Source: Minisyncoccota bacterium (lineage in GTDB: Bacteria > Patescibacteriota > JACMRA01). From it: DNA of 64,000 bases. The notes below the pieces were generated by a model, which was not told the origin of the DNA, did no database searches, and saw nothing but the letters and a program-made list of their open reading frames with translations. The DNA is taken from the NCBI GenBank assembly GCA_014376695.1, contig JACMRA010000003.1:1-64000 (forward strand), written 5' to 3'. Shown piece by piece: positions 40,720 through 48,680 of this stretch; the stretch's first letter is position 1, and each line of letters starts with the position of its first letter. Position numbers and translations under genes: made by a program.

Positions 40720-40832
40720 ATTGAAATGGATATTAATACTGACCGATATTGACTTAAATTTGAGTTATGTACAATTTATGTACAATTTCAAAATTGTAGA
40801 CTATTTACAAATTCAAAAAAATATTAATATAA

Positions 40833-41387
40833 TTGCATCATATGTCTCAATATAAACTACTTAACAAAGAAGATTACATTACAATTCTTGTAAATAAGTT
40901 ATCTGCACTCCGAACCAATAGAGTTACCCCGTCTATTTTGGATAATATCGCTGTGTACATACCGAGTTGGGGTGCTACTTTCAAAATTGTCGAGCTGGCC
41001 ACGATTAATATCCCTATGCCAAACACCCTGTTAATAACTCCTTATGACAGCAAAGTCTCATCAAGCGCTATAGAAAAAGCTATAAGGGAGAGTAATTTGG
41101 GAGTAAATCCTGTTAATGACGGTATTGGGATTAAGCTAAACTTTCCTAGTTTAACAACTGAAGACCGGGAAAAGCGGTGCAAAGTGGCCAAAGAATTAGG
41201 CGAAGAAATCAAAGTAAAGCTTCGCAACAATCGCCGCGATATGATTCAAATTACAAAAAGTAACAAAGACATGATAAAAGACGATGTTGAGCGCTACGAA
41301 AAGAGCTTGCAAATCGAGGTGGATAATATGAATAAAGAAATTGATGAGACGGTCAAACTAAAACAAGTTGAATTAATGGCCATGTAA
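40833..41387 (+). CDS. frr: Ribosome recycling factor
   Basis: LRTNRVTPSILDNIAV...VNPVNDGIGIKLNFPSLTTEDREKRCKVAKELGEEIKVKLRNNRRDMIQ. Confidence 0.9.
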   Translation: MHHMSQYKLLNKEDYITILVNKLSALRTNRVTPSILDNIAVYIPSWGATFKIVELATINIPMPNTLLITPYDSKVSSSAIEKAIRESNLGVNPVNDGIGIKLNFPSLTTEDREKRCKVAKELGEEIKVKLRNNRRDMIQITKSNKDMIKDDVERYEKSLQIEVDNMNKEIDETVKLKQVELMAM

Positions 41388-41414
41388 GTCAATTATTTTT
41401 ACTTAATTAAGCAT

Positions 41415-42935
41415 ATGACTCCAAATTCAGTCTTAAAAGTTATTAACAATTTATTTACTAATAAGCGCCTTGGATATTTTTTGCTAGGGGTGGGTTTGTA
41501 TATAATTATCAGATTTCCGGTTTGGTTTTATCCTGTAGACTCAGATCATTGGATATTTCAGGCCATTGGCCAGCATTGGATAAACGGAAAAGGTCTTTTA
41601 TATATAGATTTTTGGGATCATAAGCCACCTATGATTTTTTTGATTAATGGGATTATATCCCTGTTTACAGGGTCTGACTTATTTTTATTTAGGGTCGTCC
41701 TGACTGTTTTGAACATTGTTGAAATATACCTTTTTTATATTTTACTCAGGAAACTCAAACGGTTCGGAGAGTACCCGCTGTTTTTGACCGCGATTTACGC
41801 ATTGGTCAGAAACTTTAGTCAGATTGCATCCTCTGGCAATAATACCGAAAATTTTGGAGTAATTTTGATTTTGATAAGTTATATACAATTTGTTAGTTTT
41901 TTGGAGCAGTCAAAAGCGCGGTTTTTGTTGTTAATTGGAATTTGTTTTGGTTTAATATTCTGGCTCAAAGCAAATATGATTTTGTTATTTTTACCAATGT
42001 TAGGTCTGATTATCTGGCGGTTATTTGTAATATATAAGGCATCAAAAAGCCCAGGGAAAAGTTTAAAGTTATTTATAATTTTATTCGCTCCTTTGATTTT
42101 AATTTCTTTGGTAATTATAGGGTATTTTGGTAGTTTTGGATATTTGCAGGCGCTCTGGATTGGATCATTTGGTTACAGCGCCAAATATGTACAAGTTAGT
42201 TTTCGCGGGGCTTTATCCGATACTAAGGTATTTCTGGCTATACTATCCCCATTGTTAGCAATTTTGATTATGCCAATTTTTGGTTGGTATCAAAAAATCA
42301 AAGCTAAGCAATTAACGTCTCTTGAGATATTTATTGTGGGTAGTAGTTTGATAAGTATGGTATATTTGGGTATATCGGGGACTTATTATCCATATTACCT
42401 ACTTATTTGCTTACCTATTTTGCTGATATGGGTTGCAATTGGACACTTAAACCTTTCGGGTGTGCTCAAAAAATTATCCACGGCTGTAATTTGTTTGGGG
42501 TTGTTAATAAGCTTTGGAATTAGTTACAAACAGCCACTCAATTACTTTACAGGTAGTGTCTCGAGGCAGCAAGCAGAATACTATAAAATCGCCGATTATA
42601 TCAAATCAAAGACCAATAAAGACGATCTGATATTTACCTATATTTACGGAGCCAGTCTATATGGCTTATCTGAGAGACTGCCGGCAACTAAATATATGTC
42701 AGCTAGTTTTATGTTGCTTGATTACCGGGAAAAATTAGGTTTCGGGATTAATACTACCGTTTTGAGCGATCTCAAGCGTACTCAACCAAAATTGATTGTA
42801 ATGTACAAAGATAAAAACCCAAAAACCAGCCTATATGCCACTAACTATCCTATTCAAGAGTTTTTATTAAGCGACTATAATACCATTGCAAAAGAATTTG
42901 AAACACTGGAAATCAGGACACGGACAGTCAGATAA
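41415..42935 (+). CDS. Polytopic membrane glycosyltransferase (GT39/ArnT-like)
   Basis: YPVDSDHWIFQAIGQHWINGKGLLYIDFWDHKPPMIFLINGI; multiple TM segments. Confidence 0.75.
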   Translation: MTPNSVLKVINNLFTNKRLGYFLLGVGLYIIIRFPVWFYPVDSDHWIFQAIGQHWINGKGLLYIDFWDHKPPMIFLINGIISLFTGSDLFLFRVVLTVLNIVEIYLFYILLRKLKRFGEYPLFLTAIYALVRNFSQIASSGNNTENFGVILILISYIQFVSFLEQSKARFLLLIGICFGLIFWLKANMILLFLPMLGLIIWRLFVIYKASKSPGKSLKLFIILFAPLILISLVIIGYFGSFGYLQALWIGSFGYSAKYVQVSFRGALSDTKVFLAILSPLLAILIMPIFGWYQKIKAKQLTSLEIFIVGSSLISMVYLGISGTYYPYYLLICLPILLIWVAIGHLNLSGVLKKLSTAVICLGLLISFGISYKQPLNYFTGSVSRQQAEYYKIADYIKSKTNKDDLIFTYIYGASLYGLSERLPATKYMSASFMLLDYREKLGFGINTTVLSDLKRTQPKLIVMYKDKNPKTSLYATNYPIQEFLLSDYNTIAKEFETLEIRTRTVR

Positions 42936-43014
42936 AACAAATCTTGACTTTGTCTATTTCTTTGTGCATATTTCTACTATATCCAGCTTTGGAACCTTTT
43001 AATATCCTATCATT

Positions 43015-43833
43015 ATGACTAATATAGAACCTACAACAGACAATGTCGAAATAGATTACACTCAATCGACCGGCCCAAAATCAGATCCGTCAACTTATGA
43101 CGCGTCTCATATTACCGTATTAGAGGGTCTAGAAGCGGTTCGAAAGAGACCGGGAATGTATATAGGCAATACGGGTAAAGACGGTCTGCACAGATGTCTG
43201 GGCGAAATTTTGGACAATTCGGTTGATGAGTCAATGGAGGGTCATGCGGACAAAATCAAAGTATTTATTAGCAACAAAGATAACTGTGTTGTAGTCTCAG
43301 ATAATGGTCGAGGTATCCCGACCGGAATACATCCTAAGACCGGTAAATCATCGCTCGAAACCATTATGACTGTACTTCACGCCGGCGGTAAATTTGATCA
43401 AGAGAATTATCAATTTGCTGGAGGTTTGCATGGGGTCGGAGCGTCGGTGGTCAACGCTTTGTCTGCCAAAATGCATGTCTGGGTGCTTAAGAACGGGCAG
43501 ATTAGTCATTTAAGCTTTGCAAAGGGCAAGACAATAGGGGACTTAGAAACCGATACTCGAGAAAATATGCTCAAAAAGTTTCCTATCCTTGAAAACAAAA
43601 CTGTTTGGACAAAAACTGGTACTGTAACTGCTTATTACCCTGACAAAGAAATCTTTGAGACTGTGGAATATGACATCAAAGAGGTTTCACAAAGCCTTAA
43701 GCAGACAGCATATCTCAATCCGGGGCTTAATATCCAATTCGAATACACAGGGACAACCCGTGTCAAAAAAAATATTCTCGAAGAGGCGGTGACTGAAATT
43801 TCTAATACGGATATATTGGGAATATTGAATTAA
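43015..43833 (+). CDS. gyrB: DNA gyrase subunit B, truncated to the GHKL ATPase region
   Basis: LEGLEAVRKRPGMYIGNTGKDGLHRCLGEILDNSVDESMEGHADKI...VVSDNGRGIPTGIHPKTGKSSLETIMTVLHAGGKFD...GGLHGVGASVVNALS; ends at 272 aa. Confidence 0.85.
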   Translation: MTNIEPTTDNVEIDYTQSTGPKSDPSTYDASHITVLEGLEAVRKRPGMYIGNTGKDGLHRCLGEILDNSVDESMEGHADKIKVFISNKDNCVVVSDNGRGIPTGIHPKTGKSSLETIMTVLHAGGKFDQENYQFAGGLHGVGASVVNALSAKMHVWVLKNGQISHLSFAKGKTIGDLETDTRENMLKKFPILENKTVWTKTGTVTAYYPDKEIFETVEYDIKEVSQSLKQTAYLNPGLNIQFEYTGTTRVKKNILEEAVTEISNTDILGILN

Positions 43834-43843
43834 CGTTTGGCGT

Positions 43844-44950
43844 ATGGTAGAAAAAGATATAAAAAAAGAGATTTCGGACTTCAAAAAATTATTCGAGCCG
43901 TATTTTGAGGAGCTTTTGACGGAATTTACTGAGGTTGTTAAATCTGACAAAAAACCAGAGTCCTTTGCAATTGTAGTAGATCAAATTAAACGGCTATGTA
44001 TGTTGCCTGGGGCCAAGCGACTAAGACCATTTTTGATATATCTTGGATATGCTTTATATTCTGATGTTTCGACTGCCACCTTAGAACAACGTGAATCCAT
44101 AATGCAGACAGGGGCTGGCTTAGAGATTTTTCATACATCTGCGCTTGTGTACGACGATATAATCGATAAATCGGATATGAGGCGTGGAGAACCGACAATC
44201 GAAGCTTTTTATAAGGCAAAATTTCTTTCCGAGGGTCAGGGCAACTATCTTCACAGCGCAATCAGTGCAACCATACTTGCTGGGATAATGTCTCATTCTT
44301 TGGCAGATAGACAGATTAATATGGTAGAAAATAAGAATGTTCGAGATTTTTATTATGAGATGCAGTACGAACTTATAGGGGGCCAGGTTGACGATACTTT
44401 CGGAGTTGGGGCTAGCGATCTTGATACTCTTGAATCAGATTCCATCATTGATATGATGACGGCCAAAAGCGGTAATTATTCTATTCAAAAGCCGCTTTTA
44501 TTAGGTCTGTTACTTGCTGGTTGCCCGCCCGAGTCAGGTATCTATAAATCAGTCGAGGTATTAGGCTATAAAGCTGGGATTTTATTCCAATTAGTGGATG
44601 ATATTATTGGGCTGTATGAATCCGCAGATGCCATTGGCAAGTCTAATACGACAGATATCCTAGAGGGTAAAAGGACGCTTTTAATTGCCCGTCTATATCA
44701 AGTTTCTGACTCAAAAAATCGAAATAGAATAAAATCTATATTAGGCAATACCGAGGCAACCTTAGAAGAAATTAGCTGGATAAAAGATCAGATAAAAAGC
44801 AGTGGAACTCTAGATTATTACAAGCAGTATGCTCGCGAACTTGCTGAGCAATGCGTTGCAATTGTCAAAGAATTTGGCTCCAGCGATAATATAGATGAAT
44901 GTGAAGTATTAATCTCGTTGATAAATTATTTATTAATACGAACTAAATAG
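43844..44950 (+). CDS. Polyprenyl diphosphate synthase
   Basis: LVYDDIIDKSDMRRGEPT (DDxxD), GYKAGILFQLVDDIIGLY, TDILEGKRTLL. Confidence 0.88.
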   Translation: MVEKDIKKEISDFKKLFEPYFEELLTEFTEVVKSDKKPESFAIVVDQIKRLCMLPGAKRLRPFLIYLGYALYSDVSTATLEQRESIMQTGAGLEIFHTSALVYDDIIDKSDMRRGEPTIEAFYKAKFLSEGQGNYLHSAISATILAGIMSHSLADRQINMVENKNVRDFYYEMQYELIGGQVDDTFGVGASDLDTLESDSIIDMMTAKSGNYSIQKPLLLGLLLAGCPPESGIYKSVEVLGYKAGILFQLVDDIIGLYESADAIGKSNTTDILEGKRTLLIARLYQVSDSKNRNRIKSILGNTEATLEEISWIKDQIKSSGTLDYYKQYARELAEQCVAIVKEFGSSDNIDECEVLISLINYLLIRTK

Positions 44951-44978
44951 ACGATATAACTTGGACTAAAAAATGTCC

Positions 44979-45006
44979 AAAAAAATATTGCACAAGAGCC
45001 GTGCAA
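44979..45006 (-). terminator. Second terminator hairpin
   Basis: ttgcac ggctctt gtgcaa followed by TATTTTTTT (minus strand). Confidence 0.75.
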
Positions 45007-45368
45007 CAAAAAAAGGTATCGTCTTGACCTAAATTATATAAATTGTCAGCGATACCTTGTTATAAAGAATTGGAAATGGGACCTTCTCTACCCTTTTTAT
45101 GGATATTTTTTATTTTTGTGAGTATTTTTGTTTGGATTGTTAACAGTTTTTTATTTTTGTTTAGCAGTATTTGTGCTTTTTTATTTTTATTTTTGTTTGA
45201 TTGTAGTACCCAGTTGCTTACGTACAATCGAGAAAAAAGGTAGATAGAGAAATAAATAATACTGTATATTTTAGTTTGTATTTACTTTTCTATTTGAGGA
45301 ATTAGAAGTCTTTATTTTCTAATTTTTATTTCTATTTTTGTGATTTTTTTGATTTGATTTTCAAATCC
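44980..45368 (-). ncRNA. Candidate A-rich non-coding RNA gene
   Basis: Perfect TTGACA-17-TATAAT promoter on the minus strand, no long minus-strand ORF, tandem rho-independent terminators. Confidence 0.55.
45008..45058 (-). terminator. First terminator hairpin of the minus-strand ncRNA candidate
   Basis: aaggtatcg...cgatacctt followed by T run (minus strand). Confidence 0.7.
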
Positions 45369-45373
45369 CACTG

Positions 45374-45402
45374 ATTATACAGAATTTTAAAACTCTTGTC
45401 AA
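45374..45402 (-). promoter_or_regulatory. Perfect consensus promoter for the minus-strand ncRNA candidate
   Basis: TTGACA agagttttaaaattctg TATAAT. Confidence 0.8.
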
Positions 45403-45518
45403 GGATATATTTATTAACAGCGATTTCTAACTAATTTAATCAACAAAAATAAAAATTTAAACTAAATAAAAATTGCTAAAAAGTTGTCATAAACAAAAAA
45501 AACTTAACTAATATAAGT

Positions 45519-46874
45519 ATGAGTTTAATTCTGGCGTATATTAAAAAGGCATCGACTTGGTTTTTATTTGGTCTTTTATTTTTGCTGTGTTTGAATTCTT
45601 TTTTTACTATACAAAAGGCCTCTAGCGAGACACTGGCCTCAACTCAGTACACCCAAAAAATCCAAGTTATTCGCAGGAACATTCAAGGGGGTTTTGGCAA
45701 TTCTTATTTGGCACTAAGCAATATAGGGTTGGTTAATTTAGACTCGAGCCAGTCATTGAGCGTTGGTTATAGTTATCAAATTCGAGCCGATATTCTTGAA
45801 TACAAACTCAATGATCCCTTAAAACCCTTTGATAAATATTACCGAAGCTTAGGTATAATGGCTAAGTTTAAGATAAAATCCGCCAAACCAATCTCTGGTT
45901 GTGCCGCAGATTGCTGGATAATCAGTCAAGTGAATAATTTTCAAAATTGGAATCTGCGAACTTTTGGGCAGACTTTTTGCCTTGATAATTACAGTATTTT
46001 GAAGCTTGTGGGGCAGTCGGGCTGCCAAGATGGATATGCCCTATCACTTGGGTTAATGTTCGGGGAAGATGGGTATTTTAGCAAAGAGCTCAAAAATAGT
46101 TTCAGGACGCTAGGATTGACACATTTAACAGCTTTTAGCGGGATGCAAACTGTATTAATTTTGACTTTATTAGAAAATTTGTTACTTAAAATTAAATTTG
46201 GCTTTAATTACAGATATTTTTTGGCATTATTAGTTATGCTTTTAATCATATTTGTAGTTGGGTTTAGCCCGCCAGTTCTGCGCTCAATTCTTAGTGTATT
46301 AATTAGTATTAGTATTCTAAAATTTTTTGGGAGAAAACTATCGCCCTATCGGTGCCTTATCTATTCCGGAGCAATTATGCTGATATTTAACCCGCTTTAT
46401 ATTGTTAATATTTCATTTCAGCTGTCTTTTGTGGCAACCCTTGGAGTGATTATGAGCGGTATATTTGAGACTAAAACTCTTGAATTAAATACAATAGCAA
46501 AAACTGTATGGCAGGGTTTTGTACAATCCGGGTTTTGCATCGTTATGACTTTGCCTATAATTTTGCAGCTTGGCAGTGGGAATTGGCTACTTGCTTTGGT
46601 TATGAACATTATTTTTGTACCAATTTTGAATTTTTTAACCTTATTTAACTATCTTCTCATACTGCCTTTGATTGGATATTTGCTAGCTCCTATCCTCGTG
46701 GCTATTCAGGCTATTGTGACTCAAGTAATAATTATAATCGCATCAATGTCTCCCAAATCGAGTCTAATTTTTAACTTTGAGTTTTGGGATTATATTTTTT
46801 ATTATGGAATTATTAGTCTTATCTGCCTCAGTTATTTTTCTATATCACGGGCGAGAGTCAATCGGGGAAATTAA
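45519..46874 (+). CDS. comEC: ComEC/Rec2-like DNA uptake channel (competence domain only)
   Basis: LMFGEDGYFSKELKNSFRTLGLTHLTAFSGMQTVLILTLLENLLL... SPPVLRSILSVLISI. Confidence 0.8.
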   Translation: MSLILAYIKKASTWFLFGLLFLLCLNSFFTIQKASSETLASTQYTQKIQVIRRNIQGGFGNSYLALSNIGLVNLDSSQSLSVGYSYQIRADILEYKLNDPLKPFDKYYRSLGIMAKFKIKSAKPISGCAADCWIISQVNNFQNWNLRTFGQTFCLDNYSILKLVGQSGCQDGYALSLGLMFGEDGYFSKELKNSFRTLGLTHLTAFSGMQTVLILTLLENLLLKIKFGFNYRYFLALLVMLLIIFVVGFSPPVLRSILSVLISISILKFFGRKLSPYRCLIYSGAIMLIFNPLYIVNISFQLSFVATLGVIMSGIFETKTLELNTIAKTVWQGFVQSGFCIVMTLPIILQLGSGNWLLALVMNIIFVPILNFLTLFNYLLILPLIGYLLAPILVAIQAIVTQVIIIIASMSPKSSLIFNFEFWDYIFYYGIISLICLSYFSISRARVNRGN

Positions 46875-47834
46875 TTTTGTAACTAAGCCTGTTATTATCA
46901 AAAATATGCTGATAGCAAAGGCAGGGCTCACAATCGTGACTATTATCCAAATTATTTGCCAATTAATGATGCTGGCAACGTTGCCGATTAAAAATGTACT
47001 TGGAATAAAATTTTTGATAACAGCTCCAACCAAAAAGACTCCGGATAGGCTCAAAACAAAGAAAAGACTACTTTGCAGCAGATTAAATCCGAGCCTTTGG
47101 GCGATTATTGCCAGTTCAATTAGAGGCTTTTTGCCAAAAAGGAAACTGGTTAAAATTAGTCCAATCAGTACAAGACTATACAAAATAATAGCCGTCCATG
47201 CTAGATTTTGCAGTTGCCAGTAGTAGTTTCTAAGTCCATTCCAAATATTTAGCCAAGTCTGGTTGATTTGATTAACGGGATTTAGGTTTTCAACATTCTT
47301 GAGATTATCTCGTAAATTGTCTTGGAGTTTGGGATTTTTTATATCGGGAGGGATATTAATACTTGGTAGGTTAAGTTTTTTGACTTGATCTTGGAGTAGA
47401 TTCAAGGCTTTGGTTGAGCCATCGGTAACATTAGTCCACCACTCTGGAGTGTTTTGGGGGTTTGCTTTGTTCTCGTTGAGTGGTAAATACGGTTCGAAGA
47501 TTTGACTTTTTCCAGTGACCCAAAGATTAGCTCGGTCGAGATTGGTTTCGGTGACTTTTTTTAACCAGTCGGGTGAATTTAGCTTGGAGTCGATGTTATT
47601 CCAAATTAATTGGCTATAAAAATCATTTTGGGGATTATTTTTTTGATTCTGGTCCGCAGGCTTTAGGTTACCAAATTCCGCAGCCACTTGGCTATAAAAA
47701 TTATTTTGATTCAGCGATAACTTGTAAAGATCTGCATTAGCTACTGACAAAATCAGCGAGGCCGAAATTATAATTATTGGCCCAAAATAGAGTATAAAGT
47801 TTCGAAGGAGACTATGGATGAAGGCTATTGACAT
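46845..47834 (-). CDS. Hypothetical polytopic membrane protein
   Basis: N-terminal TM, soluble loop, several C-terminal TMs; 329 aa. Confidence 0.55.
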   Translation of the reverse strand: MSIAFIHSLLRNFILYFGPIIIISASLILSVANADLYKLSLNQNNFYSQVAAEFGNLKPADQNQKNNPQNDFYSQLIWNNIDSKLNSPDWLKKVTETNLDRANLWVTGKSQIFEPYLPLNENKANPQNTPEWWTNVTDGSTKALNLLQDQVKKLNLPSINIPPDIKNPKLQDNLRDNLKNVENLNPVNQINQTWLNIWNGLRNYYWQLQNLAWTAIILYSLVLIGLILTSFLFGKKPLIELAIIAQRLGFNLLQSSLFFVLSLSGVFLVGAVIKNFIPSTFLIGNVASIINWQIIWIIVTIVSPAFAISIFLIITGLVTKLISPIDSRP

Positions 47835-47916
47835 ATTTTTAAATAAGATTAACCGTATGATTATTCATCTTAGTAGTATCGTCAATACCTTGCTAACTAA
47901 CTTTATTAGTAATTTT

Positions 47917-47992
47917 GGGTATGTAGCTCAGTCGGTAGAGCACAGATCTTATAAGTCTGCGGTCGTGGGTTCAAGTCCCGCCATACCCACCA
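47917..47992 (+). tRNA. tRNA-Ile (TAT anticodon, decodes AUA), CCA encoded
   Basis: gggtatgtagctcagtcggtagagcacagatcttataagtctgcggtcgtgggttcaagtcccgccatacccacca; loop cttataa. Confidence 0.92.
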
Positions 47993-48033
47993 AAATTTAT
48001 TTTTCAGAGAATTAAGAAATCAACGCCACAAAT

Positions 48034-48312
48034 ATGGCTAATATAGAAAAAAGGCCCAAAGATAGCCTTGGAGACCACATTAAAAATCTATCATTGGAAA
48101 AAGCATTGTTTATTGGACCTAGTATATTAGCTGCCTCTATTTTTGTTGCAATCGGAGTTGCATATATATCGGATTTTTATAACAACCCAATATCGGGCGA
48201 TGCTTTTACAGATGCTGATACAATTGTAATGGTGTTCATAGCATTGGCCTTGTTCTATGCGTGGTGCGCTGCTACCTTTTATACGTTTGAAACTCCGCCT
48301 AAGAAAGACTGA
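48034..48312 (+). CDS. Small membrane protein (two TMs)
   Basis: 92 aa; followed by hairpin aaactccg...cggagttttt. Confidence 0.55.
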   Translation: MANIEKRPKDSLGDHIKNLSLEKALFIGPSILAASIFVAIGVAYISDFYNNPISGDAFTDADTIVMVFIALALFYAWCAATFYTFETPPKKD

Positions 48313-48347
48313 CGGAGTTTTTGGTTTGGCCACTTGAGTCGGGCAGG

Positions 48348-48536
48348 TTATTTCATAGATTTCAGTACCTTGATAACGTTTCGTCGTCGTATTAGACTCC
48401 TATGATTAAATCTATCGATAAATGGATCTGCGTTGTCTCTGTTAAACAAGAATATTGAAAATACCGTCGGCAATGCTAGAAGATTGATAGAAAGAATTAT
48501 GATTTGATTTAGTTCCACAGTGATATTAGGGAGCAA
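48348..48536 (-). CDS. Possible small membrane protein (TTG start) downstream of the perfect promoter
   Basis: (M)LPNITVELNQIIILSINLLALPTVFSIFLFNRDNADPFIDRFNHRSLIRRRNVIKVLKSMK. Confidence 0.35.
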   Translation of the reverse strand: MLPNITVELNQIIILSINLLALPTVFSIFLFNRDNADPFIDRFNHRSLIRRRNVIKVLKSMK

Positions 48537-48568
48537 CCCTAAATGTTTTATTGGCTGTTTGTTGCCCC

Positions 48569-48597
48569 ATTATAGATTAGGATTCGTGTCTTGTCAA
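48569..48597 (-). promoter_or_regulatory. Perfect consensus promoter on the minus strand
   Basis: TTGACA agacacgaatcctaatc TATAAT. Confidence 0.75.
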
Positions 48598-48680
48598 GGT
48601 TAATTCGGTTTAGTTTTACAGTGTTTAGCCTTGACTGTTTATTAATTATTACTTAGACTAGGTCAGAAATTCAAATAAAG

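Larger units (their letters stand above)
40550..40830. other. Candidate replication origin (oriC): cluster of DnaA-box-like 9-mers plus AT-rich stretch
   Basis: TTATNNACA on + at 40615, 40637, 40675, 40697, 40765, 40776; on - (TGTNNATAA) at 40550, 40561, 40627, 40657, 40709. Confidence 0.65.

Noticed and set aside
40550-40830. CRISPR array or phage attachment site as explanation for the repeats
   Set aside because: No regular repeat-spacer periodicity; repeats are short 9-mers in both orientations plus one 25-bp pair, better matching DnaA boxes.
45043-45243. 66-aa hydrophobic plus-strand ORF (MSAIPCYKELEMGPSLPFLWIFFIFVSIF...)
   Set aside because: T-rich composition produces Phe/Leu runs, there is no plus-strand promoter as good as the minus one, and it overlaps the terminator of the minus-strand RNA candidate.
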